A DNA stretch of 64,000 nt from Lentinula raphanica (GCA_027919835.1 JANVFP010000021.1:806001-870000); one strand, 5' to 3'; positions 47,301 through 59,187 are shown, counted from the stretch's first letter. The notes: a model not told the origin generated them from the sequence alone. Translations and numbers: made by a program.

Positions 47301-48226
47301 AGCAGGCAATCCAGGCAACACCAATGCTATCCCTGATCTATCGGTCTCTCAATTGCAGACTCCTTCCAGGCAGCGCCGTGCGACGGTCTCAACACGCTCT
47401 CCCGATCCTGTGGTTTCCGGTCCTATAGACTCTTGTTTTGACAACGATCATGGCTCGCCGTCAAAGAGGAAGGAAAAGAGCAAGTCTCATGGTAACTTAT
47501 TCCAACTTCATATCGCCCCCGCTGCTGCATTGGGGGCTGAGCTCGATAAACGTGAGTGGATGTGAAATCCAAGTGATGTATGATTCTGACAGTAAGTCGT
47601 TCACAGGTGCGACTGCGTCGTCTCCGTCATTTGATATGTTGAACACTCCGCGCTTGTCCGCTTTGGTGGACAGAGAAGTATTTATCGCTCCGCCGGTCAG
47701 GAGCAGCGAGAACCTAGGCTTAAGTGTTTCCTCATCGCCGTCATCTCAATCCAACGATAAATCATGCGACGAATTGACTTCGTCTCCACTTCGAGTAGAA
47801 CCCTATGCGCCACGCCCCACGACTCATCCCATCCCTGACACGCCTACTCAGAAACGTGTCGAGGGTGTCTATGACCGCTTCCTTATGGCGACATCCGGTG
47901 TGAAGCGACTTGGGAAGGGATACCAATCTGACAACATTGGACCGGTTCATCACACTGTCAGTCACACAAACCCAATAAAACAGAATCATCGTGCCTTCTA
48001 CTCTGTCAGAAAGCCCCTTCAGATGCCACCTGCTGTTGCCAGCGATGATCAACCGCAGGCCTTGACTGTCGATGAGCTAGGCATCATAGGCTATTCCACA
48101 GCGGAAGGGAGCACAGGGGTGACTGTGCTCAAGGACGAGAGCAACGCGACAGTTGCCCTCGTGAGGAGGGCATTCAAAGCGATTGTGCCAGGCAAGACCA
48201 ATCGAAGGCTGTCTCGTATCAACTGA
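44326..48226 (+). CDS. serine/threonine protein kinase with long disordered C-terminus
   Basis: The kinase domain is complete over about 300 residues. The glycine loop is KIGCGNWGSVWLCELKG-like and ATKLVHRNK supplies the VAIK lysine. FLHSRGIVHNDIKPANILL is the catalytic loop, with HND instead of HRD. CDFGFAE is the DFG motif, and GTPEYLAPERARG is formed over an intron. SDIWSLGVSFFEILIGRTPF and LKRMLSPNADLRCTADEAI end the lobe. Acidic, Ser/Pro-rich and basic segments follow, including an Arg/Glu coil (QRVRDWEREKERLREI) and a KEN tripeptide in KGKENHV near 46147. The last exons carry proline-rich stretches (PLPPLPLPPANRS) and end IVPGKTNRRLSRIN. The kinase group and substrates are not evident. 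Some C-terminal exon joins are uncertain. Confidence 0.8.
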
Positions 48227-49453
48227 AGACTGTTCTGAATTACTCCTTGCTGCATTTCTATCAGACATTCTAACCATACTCTTTCCACATTTGCTCCTCT
48301 CTTTGCATTTTGCATTCTCATTTTCTGGTTCATCTTGTTTATCTCTTTATCAACTTCATCTGCTGTTCGTCTTGCTATATTATATTTCTGCTCTGCTGTC
48401 GATTGCTGCTCTAGCCGTTCCGTCCCATGAATCATTGAACCATACGGATGGTTCTAGCCTTTAGGATGTACGAATCGTTTCACGCCTTCCCACGTCTCCA
48501 TGTTGCAGGTTCTACTGTACATACGTACATCCACATGTTCACGACCTATTTCATGCATTACTTATGTCTTTAGCTTATACTGGTTACCAATAGGCTAACA
48601 CAGAACGATTTTCACGAAAAGAGGAGAAGAGGCAACGCGGATCCTTTGTTGGAATTTGGCCGAATTTGCCGAATCGGAAGCTTTGGAAATCCTTGCCCGC
48701 ACCATGATTTGTAATCATTATGTAAAGCTTGTAATTCCTTTTTACTCATCTTTTTATAATATGCTTTATGTCATCCCCGCCGCTGCGCGCTGCGCGCGCC
48801 GTAGGCGGCGCACCGTCAGTATCACGTGTTTTCGTTGATCTCTTTTCATTACCACCACCAGCAGGTCAAACGCGTTCAAATCACCCGAAAAAGCATGCAA
48901 GCTGCTTCAAGGAGGATGGTGAGCATAGCTATGGGTGTGGAAGAGGGTGCTCAGACCTACCAGGAGGTGCAGGATCAATGATTCTGCCCAGAAGGATCTA
49001 ACTGCACCGCTGGAGCCTGGAGGTGATGCAGCCATTTCCACACCCTAGAACACCCTTCTCACCTTTGTGACTTCTCCTACCTCTCATCGCTAGACCTCCT
49101 TCATTCTTGCCCTTCAACTCTTGTCCTCGCCTGTTTTTTGCTCTTTCTTATTGTGCGCGCTGGGATGCCTGAAGGATGGAAGGAATCTGAAAGGAAATCA
49201 GGGACTGAGGAACAAATCAATAGGGATGGAGCCTGCAATGACGCGGTCTGCCATCCAGAATATACTTTGTGCGTACTTTATATCATTGAATGGCTTGCAA
49301 CTGCTCACACGACGGCGCTACCTCAGGACTCAACTGCCCAGCATCTAGGAGGAGATAAACGGCAACAATATCAACTCGAACTCCAGGCTTGTCTCCCGAA
49401 GCCAAGATCACACCCTCCGTTCTCTTGATACACGCCCTCTCGACATACACATC

Positions 49454-49627
49454 ATCACCATGCTTTCGGCCACCGACGGATGCGACAAGATGCCACATGC
49501 CCACGTTAAATCACCTCCGGCCACCGACGAATGCGACCGCGACCGCAACGCCACGCGCCCACGTTAAATCACCACCATGCTTCCGGCCATCGATGAATGC
49601 GACAAGACGCCACGCGCCCACGTTAAA
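49454..49627. repeat. three-copy tandem repeat, about 57-60 bp unit
   Basis: Each unit runs through TCCGGCCACCGACGAATGCG, then a variable Cs/As stretch, then CCACGCGCCCACGTTAAA. Copies lie at about 49454-49510, 49511-49568 and 49569-49627. They differ by point changes, a missing CCATGC near the start of copy 2 and a short GACCGC expansion in that copy. The junction CACGTTAAATCACC is identical between copies 1-2 and 2-3. Confidence 0.75.
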
Positions 49628-49941
49628 TATGGCACCGGCTTGTGTCTGCCATGATACACCTCGACCTCCAAGGGTTTTCCTGTCCCAAAAAACCTCTGTC
49701 TCACAAGTTTTCTACAACCTACTCTACATAGTATTACGTCGGACTTCTCACTACAGCTTTAAACTTTTTTATGCATTCCTTCCTTTCAAGTTACATATTT
49801 TGTCTACCAAATATCCTATGTAATCTTAGGTACTTTCACCTTGAAATGAATCATCATAGGTAAACTTGGTGAACTGTCTTCAAATCTATAGAATGCAGAG
49901 GGTCGGGGCCTGGCGGGGGCGGGGTTACTAAAACGGTCACT

Positions 49942-49962
49942 TTTGCTAAGCGCTTGGGCGCC
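49942..49962. promoter_or_regulatory. GCTAAGCGCTTGGGCGCC block, unassigned
   Basis: TAAGCGCTTGGGCGCC contains the same core as the other upstream elements but lies about 540 bases from the nearest supported start codon (50500), so it is the weakest case for a regulatory role. Confidence 0.25.
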
Positions 49963-50499
49963 AATCTTCATCACGTAGCCTTGATTACAGTGCAATTTGT
50001 CATTTACATTACGTTTGCTGACAAATTTTGGTGCGGGCTTCGCATGCGAAGCTTTGGAGAGCTTGTGGCAGTGCATGAAAATCGGAGAAACTAAAGCGAT
50101 GCACCTTCAATTGAGCAACATGTTGCAAGCGACGACTCCAAAGGACCATCGTGAAGGTAAAAGTTCAAACTCGTCAATGGGTAATGAATCTCCATAAATT
50201 ATCCAGCTTCAGCCAATTCCTTCATTCTGAAGATTATTGACAGCGTCATGTCATCAGCTGATTAACATAGGAAAAAGGGAACGACCTTTGCTCCGTGTGA
50301 AGCACATCCGCAGTTCTCATTCAACCGCTCGAGCCCACAACGTATGCGGTCATGCCCTTCCGTGCGACGGGTAATGAAGAAAACATTTTTTGCTCCGTGG
50401 CAATTTGGCAAATCCACGAGCTCTTAAAAATAGACAGTTTCTTGTGTTTGCTCTACGCTTCCCTCTTCCCCCCTCTGACCGTGTCGTTGGTTGCTCACT

Positions 50500-52856
50500 A
50501 TGCAACTGCTCCGGAATCTCCTTCCCTTCTTATGCATCAGCTCTTCATCATGGAGGGCGCTAGCTGGTACGACGTATTTTCAAAGCAGTGATTACGCGAG
50601 CGGCGCGCTGGGCTTGGGGCCTATGCAAACCTTCAAATCGAGTTCATCAACACCGTGTGTCCAACATATTCTATATGGTACTCGAATTCTAACTTTTTGA
50701 ATCAGTCCAGCGTGGAACTTCGTTGTACCGTTTAATGACAGCACTTCGGGCCAAATCGAATCTGGTCTGATATTCATGGCTCCTCGAGGTCAGTGAAAAT
50801 CCCAACCTTGCGCAGTATGAGATTCCAATGAAGGTTAGGCACGAATGTAAACACACCCGGAGCTATGATATATGATAAGAATGGGGAACTCATATGGGAT
50901 GGAACACAGTCAGTTCGCGCTTCGTTATGAATTCATGCCATACCTTTATTGATCTTTCATTTTATTCCCTCAAGGTTTGGTGAAACGCTGACATTCAAAA
51001 TGGCAACATACAAAGGTGACCCGGTCATTGTATGTTCCCTGGTCCTAGTTGGAGTATTGCGGTCTGACCACTCCTTTAGCTCTTGTGGACGGGACAGATT
51101 TCCGGCATAGGTGTTGGATTTGGTTATGACTTGATCCTGAACAACAAGTATGAGATCATCGCCAATTTGTGAGTCTTATCGTTGGGTTCATCATCATGGT
51201 CTGATCAGGGGCTATGTAGTACTGCAGCCAACCTCAATGGTTCCCTCGCTGACTTTCACGACGTGAGCACGCTCATGTTGTATAATAAAAGCACTTTCAT
51301 CTTACTAAACGAACCAACCAGATTCAAATGACATCTAATGATACCGCCCTCATTACGGCCTACCAAGCCAAATCGTGGGATCTCTCCTCGTTCAACATTG
51401 CGGATGGGTGGCTACTGGACAGCGTTGCACAAGAGGTTGATCCTTCCAATGGTAAAAGAAAAATGACTTCTTCGCTCTCTTTAGCTCATTCAATCGACCT
51501 ACCTAGGGAACGAAATTTTCACTTGGGTTGCAAGCGACCACGTAGATCCTACGAGCTGTTTCGCTAGTCCTGGAACATCAGGCACAGCCGAAGACAACCC
51601 ATGGGATTTCTTCGTGGGTATCCAGTGTAAACTTTGGGTAAATCTGTCTGACACAATAATAGCACATCAACTCTATCGACAAGGACAATGCTGGAAACTA
51701 TCTGATTTCGAGCCGACACTGTCATGCAATCTACTACGTCTCCTCTTCCGGAGATATTATCTGGACCATGGGAGGTATGGATACATGCGCGACATATATT
51801 GCTATCCGGTTCGCTAATAAATCGCGTTGTGCTGTGCTGTAGGACATAACTCTACTCTGACTGCGACAGACGGCACGAACTTTGCGTGGCAGCACGATGT
51901 AAGATGGCATAACGATGAGACCCAGATCAGGTATACCTCTCCCTTTTGTGTCCGGCTTGTATTCACTCACGGCATCCTGTCTCTAGTCTTTTGACAATGA
52001 GGGTACTGCTTGGGAGTTGGATAGCTCCAGCTCACGGGGCCTTTTGTTGGACTTCGATTCTTCGAACAATTCCTACTCCACCAATACACAGTGGATACCC
52101 TATAATGTGACTGTATCAGAGTCTCAAGGCAACGTTGGTATTTTGAGCTCTGGCAACACCTTGATTGGGTAAGCTGGTTTCAGTGCGACTCTCATAACCA
52201 GAGCTCTGGCTCTAACGGCAAAATTATTTTCAGCTGGGGACAAGTCCCGTACTTCTCAGAGTATGATGCAAACGGTCAATTCCTCTACGTTGTCCAGTTT
52301 GGTGTAGGCGATGTTCAAAGCTGTATGTTTTTCAATAAATACTTAGTCGGATTGTGACTATGCTCAACGCTCACTCCTCCTCCCAGACCGAGCTTACCAT
52401 TACAACTGGACTTCCACTCCAAGTACACGACCATCTGTCTCCGTCGAAACCGACGGCTCCAACACCACTGTCTACACCAGCTGGAACGGTGCAACCGAAG
52501 TCGATACATGGCAGTTATCTGGATCGACGGCAGACTCTCCTCAGCTCGCGATCCCGATCTCAAACACATCCCGCAGCGGGTTCGAGACTGCGATCAGCGT
52601 CACGGACACGACGAAAAATTTCACCTACTTCCAGGTCGCCGCGTTCAACTCGAACAAGAAGATCATTGCATATTCCAATTTCACTGCGTCGGACGGAACG
52701 CAGCAGGACCCTGCAGCGAACCAGACTGTGGATTCTAGTAGTTCGAACAGTACGGGTTCAGGCTCTTCGAGTAGTGACTCTAAACAAGTCGTCGTGGATG
52801 GTAAGATGATTATGGCTGTTTTCGTCGCAGTGTGGACACTCGCTTTCGTTGTTTGA
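50500..52856 (+). CDS. secreted arylsulfotransferase-family (ASST) beta-propeller protein, probably GPI-anchored
   Basis: The fungal ASST family is extracellular and of unknown substrate; the bacterial relatives move sulfate between phenols. A signal peptide (MQLLRNLLPFLCISSSSWRALA) is followed by propeller strands joined over about ten introns: WNFVVPFNDST, NTPGAMIYDKNGELIWDGT, FGETLTFKMATYKGDPVILL and LLWTGQISGIGVGFGYDLIL. DFHDIQMTSNDTALITAYQ, SWDLSSFNIADGWLLDSVAQ, HINSIDKDNAGNYLISSRHC and IWTMGG come next. FAWQHDVRWH and SLFDNEGTAWELD are the conserved QHD and FDNE segments typical of the family. His residues in these motifs are candidates for catalysis by analogy only. A Ser/Gly-rich tail and a final hydrophobic MIMAVFVAVWTLAFVV suggest a GPI signal. 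The start ATG at 50500 gives a clean signal peptide. Confidence 0.84.
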
Positions 52857-53280
52857 ACACTTTGCTGAACAGTTGTATGGCTCGTTGAGGTTGATTTACG
52901 GACAAGCTTCATGTAATACATTTATCCATTCATGCTATGTGCTTTCTACATTCGTTGCATACATCAGTTGTCTAGTTCAAGTACTTGGACCATATCTGCC
53001 ATTCTATCTAGCTCTCCTCATAATTCTGTATCCGTTTTGTATATACCAACCTTTCCACTACAACGGGTGTTATATATCTTCGTCAAACCCCATATCTATC
53101 AATGCATGTCGCAATCGATGAAGAACTGAACGCTGCCAGCACTTTCGATAGATCAGTTCTATTCTGTATGAGAGCAGGGTGACGGTGTATCGTGTAGTAG
53201 CAACCTGTACAGACTTGCGAAATCTACGTGATTTAATGACGTGTACTTATTCTCAACCTCCACTCCCAAGAATAACCGGT
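52857..53280. other. convergent spacer, ASST-like / porin
   Basis: The spacer lies between two stop codons and is T-rich and pyrimidine-rich. The plus-strand frames here are not supported by any family feature. Confidence 0.5.
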
Positions 53281-54455
53281 CTACGAGTCGAAGACAAAGC
53301 TGGCACCAACCTAGAGATTCTTATTGAGTATCATCGTATCATCAAAGGAGCTTAGCTGATAACTGACCTTGTGGGCAGGACCACTTGGAGAAACTTGGTT
53401 GAGTTTTTGAGTGTCAACAGCGAGACCAAGACCGAGCTTGACGCCAGGTCGAAGAGCCTGAGTGTAGCCTGAACAATATAGCATATCATCAAGGTCAATG
53501 GGCGGCTAATGTCTTGAACAAGAAAAACACGTACCCAGTGCGATGACACCAACATTGTTGATTTTGGCTTTCACAAACGCGGCAGGGTCAAGGTAACTGT
53601 TGGCATCCCATTAGTATCCAATCACAGATGGCAGGAAGGGTAGCAAGAAACATGTTATACGCACACTTTGGTACCAACTTCGAGTGCAACACCACCAGTG
53701 GTAGCTTTGGAGTCATAGACAGCCTTTGCGCCAGCCTCAACGTCGGGGCTCACCCGGTGGTAGTAGCTTGCAGAGAAAGTACGGAGGTTGTTCAGACCGT
53801 GAATAGTGACAGCATATTCAGGAGCGTTGTAACCAATAGCAGCGGCATAACGCGTAATGTTACCCTCGGTAACATCATACGCGGTCTCCGCGCCCAAGAG
53901 GAATCCGTCACGTCCAACCACAGCGTCAGCAGTGAAAGTGGGTCCCTATGAAGAAAATTAGCCGTAAGGTTGTATGGTGAAAAAAAGGTTACATACCTTG
54001 AAAATGTCAAGAGCAGCACGGGTGTGCAGACCGGACTGCTTGAAAGCAGCATTGATGGCAGCGGTCTTGGTTCCCTTTTCGGGAGCGAGGGATGAAAGGA
54101 TATCAACCTTGAGACCCTTGGCAATCTGGTTCTCGAGCTCGATTTGGGACTTCAAAACGTTCGCGGTGGTCCAGGTGTTGGTGAGGGTGAAACCGTGCTT
54201 TTTGTTGCCATACTTGGCTTCGAGGTCACCGATGATAGCACCTCCAGAGTTGTTTCCAGCGACTTTGAAGCTGACGTCGTTGGCTTTGGTCTTGATTTCT
54301 AAAGAGGTGGTGCTGAATGGATAGTCCTTCCCGAGGAGGTCGTTGGAGGACTTTCCGAGATCCTTTATATTCACGTTTGAGTCTAGGAATTACTAGTTCT
54401 AGAAAAACGAAAAACAAACCTTCCAGGACGGTGGGACAGGCTGAGGAAGAGACAT
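53281..54455 (-). CDS. mitochondrial outer-membrane porin (VDAC)
   Basis: VDAC forms the 19-strand beta barrel that passes metabolites across the outer mitochondrial membrane. The protein starts MSLPQPVPPSWK and continues into IKDLGKSSNDLLGKDYPFST, the N-terminal helix and first strand. Alternating beta strands follow: TSLEIKTKANDVSFKVAG, HGFTLTNTWTTANVLKSQIE, GLKVDILSSLAPEKGTK, GPTFTADAVVGRDGFLLGAE, YAAAIGYNAPEYAVTIHGL and NLRTFSASYYHRVSPDVEAG. VKLGLGLAVDTQKLNQVSPS and the split C-terminus HK-VGASFVFDS close the barrel. The last exon is only about nine codons. The total is about 290 residues, as expected. This is one of the most conserved genes in the window. Confidence 0.94.
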
Positions 54456-55107
54456 GATGATGGTGGTGTACAGAAGAGAAAACTGGCGCGTAACCTTGGT
54501 TCGTGTGAAATCGGAAACTTGAATGGCACGTTCTTCAAGATCTTCCCGTTGCCCGAGTTTTCCATCTACGTCTCCGCTCGGCATGACATTTTGAACTTCA
54601 TCCAGAAAAACATTCCTTGGTATGCGCATTGCATTGCGAGCCGTTCAATGACGCGTACGAATTTGTCTTTGGGCGGCACCAAAAATGTAGTAGGGGGCGT
54701 ATGTTGACTCAAGCGGTCAAAGGCTGCAGCTGGTACAAGTAGTACTGGCGAGCACAACTTGGATCTCATTTCTTTTGTTTAAATGGGTACAGGAAATGTA
54801 CCAAGGCATGCATCCAGAACTTGGCCAGAGCATGTATGCACTTGGTTCGATCAGCCTATTGATCTTAATAATGGATTCGGGGTGTTTTTCTCAACTCACA
54901 GAAACCATGATAAAGGCCCAGTTTGAGACGATGCCCCCTCCAAGCTGCCACTTTCTGAGCCCTGTAAACGGGCATGATATACAAACCCAGACCGCCGTTG
55001 AGTAAAGCGAACATAAGAAAGAAAAACAATACAGTAGCGAACAATATACAAAAGCTGTTAGTGCAAGTGTCCTTCAAATAACCTGAATCTCAAAGAACGT
55101 CACAGAT
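54456..55107. other. spacer between membrane-protein gene and porin
   Basis: Both neighbours are on the minus strand, so this includes the porin promoter and leader and the 3' end of the next gene. No frame with family features or recognisable promoter element was found. Confidence 0.45.
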
Positions 55108-56902
55108 TCACCATCGTCCAACAATCCTCCCTGCAGCCCAGACAAATCCACCACCTCCGACCGGCAACAGTAGCGTCCATACACCAATATCCCAAATAAT
55201 CCGCTTCCCAAATTGCTTCCGCTGTAGCATGAACTCTTTACGCTGCAACAACGGGTCGTTAGCTGAATTTGGTGGAGTCGATGCTGACGACCCTGGACCG
55301 AAGGAAGAATCAGGAAGTGGAGGAAGGTTGGAAGAGAAATTGGATGCATGAGGATTGCTTGGCGTGGACGGAAGGGTAGGCATGATGATAGAAAGGGGAC
55401 GTTTGAAGAAATGGGTTGTGATGTGGACAAGAGCTGAAAATAGGTAGATTCGTTAGACTGGATGGCCTTTCGATCTAGAAGGTGTCAACTTACCTGGAAG
55501 AAAATAGGTGCCAACTAGTGCGCATACAATGAGGATGTCGCTGAAGACACGAGAAACATCTACTGGAACAAGCGAAAGTATCACAACAATGACAAAAATG
55601 AGTGTTTTGGATAGTGGGATTGTTGTGCTGCGTCGAAGACGCTCCGGTACAGGAAGAGAAGGCGTTGTGATAAGGACCAAAGGGATCCCGGATAGTAGTG
55701 TGATACCGCTTAACGCTAGGATGAACGGTCTTAACCGATAGCTTGGTGTGTCCTGCTGAGAGAATATTAACACACTTGAAAACTCTGACGGACACGACTC
55801 ACAGTTAGCGGCTGGTTAGGAGATGCGGCAAATATCAACAACGGGATAGTGAGACAAACAGCTAGGGCTACAGAGATGATAGAGAGAATTTTGAAAGAGC
55901 GTGAAATTGGTGTTTTTGGGGAGACTGAATTTGCAGCATGGGCGCTTGCTTTCAATGAAGCGTAAAGAGTGAGTGTAGAAGACGAGGTGAATGTGAAGGC
56001 GATGACAGCTATTAGCATTTTATGTCAGACAGCGATACGGAAAAGACGGAAAGACATACTTATCCCTTCCCAAAGAGTTCCCATTCGCAGCCAGCTGGAA
56101 TGACCCGTTGGAGCACCATTTGCGTGTGCGTAGGTAACGCAAAAGAACCAGAGTACATAAGAGGCGATGGAAATCCACGTAGAATATATGACTCGCTTGC
56201 TTCCCAGCGACTGCGCGATGACAAAGGCATAGACGATAACAGCCAAGATGAGTGTGAAAACCCAGTTTGCAATATAGATATCCGAAGGAAGTGAGGAGAG
56301 AAGAGAATGACTGGCTTCTGTATAACTTGTCAGTATTGTCATCCTAGTCATGTAAATTTTTGGATGTACATACCACGAAGATACGTGACCGCTAGGAATA
56401 ACCTGGATATCCCCGTTATCGCTCGTATACTAGACCTGACTACTTCTCGTACACGTTGTCGAGTTATTCTGCTTCCTCTGGACATGGAAAATGCATCAAC
56501 CATAACATCTTCTTCGCCAGGACCCTTCCGAAGGTAGCGGGAAAGCATGTACCATATCTGCCTCGCAAATGCTGCAAGCACAGCAAAAGCCAGTAAGATA
56601 GGAATACTAAGCTTCACCGGCAGATCTATGTTGGGCAGCAGTATTGCTCCTAGTTTGAGATAAGGTGCGAGCAGATAAAGCAGGACAGATGTTGGAGAAA
56701 GTGGTTGGACGTATGGCCGGGCTATACCCACATAGGCTGAATCGTCGTCCTCGTCGTCAGCATCTTCTACGTCCTGCGCGTAATCATCAGTCAAATGTTC
56801 GTCTTCTTCATCATGGACAAGGATAAGTGCTGTAGAGGAATTGAGTGCAGCAAGAACTGGCGAAGAACGCCCTGATTCAGAGTCTAGATCCGAGTTGTTC
56901 AT
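55108..56902 (-). CDS. polytopic membrane protein, possibly AAAP-type transporter
   Basis: About ten hydrophobic helices span the protein after an acidic, cytosolic-looking N-terminus (VHDEEDEHLTDDYAQ). They include SVLLYLLAPYLKLGAIL, IPILLAFAVLAAFARQIWYM, YIANWVFTLILAVIVYAFVI, IYSTWISIASYVLWFFCVTY, ILSIISVALAVCLTIPLLIF, LRPFILALSGITLLSGIPLV and TLIFVIVVILSLVPVD. After a proline/serine linker the last helix is WTLLLPVGGGGFVWAAGRIV. The layout, and FTFTSSSTLTLYASLKAS, are reminiscent of amino-acid/auxin permease-like proteins of fungi, but I see no decisive motif. Five or so exons are joined, for example TYLR-EASHSLL. The start MNNSDLDSESGRSS is the first ATG; the longer open frame upstream begins with TTG. 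The gene diverges from the RENi gene across about 260 bases. Confidence 0.6.
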
Positions 56903-57164
56903 AGTTTGGTCTATGACATGGAAGAAGCTCAAGAGACGAGGATTGGGAGAATAGCTTTGCTGTGATGATAGAGTTTGAGGTCTGATAAGTGGGGAACTTT
57001 GGGAGATTGGGGAACTCGTATGTACACTGCGGAAAGTTAAAAGGTTCCAGACTGAGAATCGAGGTCGTCCCTGAGTCGCTTGGTGCGGATCAGGAGTGGG
57101 TGGCAATTCCCGAGTCGGCAGACCTGCCGCCGCATTGAGCTTACATAATACTCACACGACTCAC

Positions 57165-58981
57165 ATGTCTCAAACTTCCACGAGTACCCGTCCGAAGCCA
57201 AAACCGCGTCCACGACCTGTTCCCCAAACCGCGTCTAAAAACGCGTCGGCTAGCACGTCTACCGCGGGCTCATCCTCTGCAACTAAAGTAACCTATGAAA
57301 ATGTCCAAGATGACGATGAGATGTTCATGCGGAACCATGGAAAGGGTAAAGAAGGTTGGGCCAATTTGCGAAAAATTAGCAAAGGTGAATGGCCAGGTAT
57401 CATTCAAGCGTATCTCAAGTGCACTAAAATGCTTGACTTTGTGTAGAGGAGGAACAGAATGAGAAGAAAATAGCAATGGATAAAGATGCAAACAGCGATA
57501 GCGATGATTCCCCGCGACAGTCGAGTAAATCTAAACGCAAGAGAGAATACGGTAGTCCACTCAAACTACCTCGCTGGCAGACGGACAAGGAGCTATCCCG
57601 GTATGCTTTACTTTGCTACTTGACATCTATGAGCTATATTCAGTGACCTCGAGTTTGCTTTCAGAAGACTTACCCGATGGTGACACGGACAGTGACGATG
57701 GACCTGTGATAATAGACGATGATGACAACAACAACAGCAGGACCAAGCGAAAACGCGTAGATGACTCGACCCGCCGCCGCTCAAAATCTATCACACCTCC
57801 CCCCGCTATACCACAATATCAGCTTGAGAATGCAAGAGAAGCAGTTAGGTCCGTGATACACGCTTTTCATACAAAACAGACGTCCTGATATCATGTATGC
57901 TCTCAGAAGGACTCTTGGTGGACATCGCCACTTCTCTCCAGAGATAGACATTGCGCTTGAAGAGGAAGATTCCTTTGTATACGATCCTCAGCTGGCCAGA
58001 ATTGCCCAAAATGTCAAATCTCAGTCCGAAGTTTTGGGCCATACTTCCTCATCAGTTGAACCCAGCGGAGACGATACTGTTGATATCACCGTCAGATGGG
58101 AACCACATCCCTTGAACGAACATGGGAAAAGCGAGACGTGGGGATTCATGCTTAACAGGGTAAGTTCTCGTTTGACCGTGATATGATTCGGCTATCTTCA
58201 TCCTCGATTTACAGACTGACAATTTTTCCGAATTGTTCGAATCTGTTGCTGAAGAAGCCAATGTGCTTGTGGATAGAGTCGTCATGACTTACAGAGGCAC
58301 TCGGTTTTTTTCTTCTGTCACTCCCCAAACGCTCAGTATCTGGTCTAATGCAGAATTTGGTGAGCTTTATCACTTGCTGGTTTTTCCCCGTTAATGGGTC
58401 ATACAGTCGCGTGCGATCTACCTACGTATGAATACAAACGGAAGAGAGCTGCAGAAAAGTTACGCGAAGAAACGGAGGCTGTAGCTCAGACCCGTAACCT
58501 TCCAAAACAGAATATACCCGAGTCCAACGTCATTGATCTTGACGACGACGATGAGGAAGTAGAACTATCATCCACTACATACGATGCTCGCGTTCCTAGT
58601 CCCCCTCCCACATCGCAGTCAGAGCCTCACGCAACAACCTCAGGAGCGCATGAAGATCAAGACAAGTTCAAAATTGTCCTCCGGTCTGCACAAACGTCCA
58701 GCGATATTGTACTTAACGTTCGTTCGACGACGAAATGCGGTGCTATTGTCAAAGCCTTCCTTAACAAAGCTGGCTTGTCGAACAACTACCCTGCCATTTT
58801 TGCTGATGCTGCGGGTGGGAGTAGTACACCGAAACCAAAATCACGGAAGAGTTTAGTCGGCGTGGCAGGTAACATCAAGATTCCGGGTTTGAGTATTGAC
58901 GGCGACAAGGTTGGCAATGATACAGAGATTGGAGATTATGACCTTGAGGATGGCGACATGATTGAGGTAGTTGGGCTTTAG
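57165..58981 (+). CDS. RENi family protein (Rad60/Esc2/NIP45) with SUMO-like domains
   Basis: RENi proteins carry SUMO-like domains and act with the SUMO pathway in genome stability. The N-terminus MSQTSTSTRPKPKPRPRPVP is disordered and basic. Acidic SUMO-interacting-like patches follow (DSDDGPVIIDDDDNNN, SNVIDLDDDDEEVEL) beside a KRKR nuclear signal. A first SUMO-like fold spans about 58080-58350 (DDTVDITVRWEPHPLNEHGK, FSELFESVAEEANVLVD, VVMTYRGTRFFSSVTPQTL). The C-terminal one (DKFKIVLRSAQTSSDIVLNV, CGAIVKAFLNKAGLS, LSIDGDKVGNDTEIGDYDLE, DGDMIEVVGL) has the classic DLEDGDMIEV end. There is no di-Gly terminus, so it is not a conjugated modifier. Short introns interrupt the first half. The second SUMO-specific gene in the window, it lies 40 kb from the protease. 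Confidence 0.82.
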
Positions 58982-59187
58982 GTTGTTCGATTGTTCTTAG
59001 TTACTGCGATTCACATATAATTGCTTGGACTTGGCTGATTTAGGTCTTTACATGAGGTTGACTCAACACAATGAATGATTTCCAAAGTTGAAATACCTCG
59101 ACTCGTCAGTGTCAAGAGGGATAGATTCTGCCTTTGGGAGACAATGAATGATGTAAACAGTCACTTCCCTTTTTGTATCGAACTCCC

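Larger units (their letters stand above)
48227..50499. other. gene-poor 2.3 kb interval
   Basis: It separates the kinase from the arylsulfotransferase-family gene. A very GC-rich, partly self-complementary patch lies at about 48775-48815, and a three-copy tandem repeat at 49454-49627. A GCTAAGCGCTTGGGCGCC block lies at 49945-49962. Frames here are short or created by the repeat. I see no transposase or reverse transcriptase fragment. Confidence 0.45.

Noticed and set aside
48775..48815. GC-rich self-complementary patch as transposon end
   Set aside because: No matching second terminus or target-site duplication is visible within the window.
49389..49823. 144-codon frame over the tandem repeat
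   Set aside because: The frame is open because of the repeat unit, and starts and ends outside any conserved sequence.
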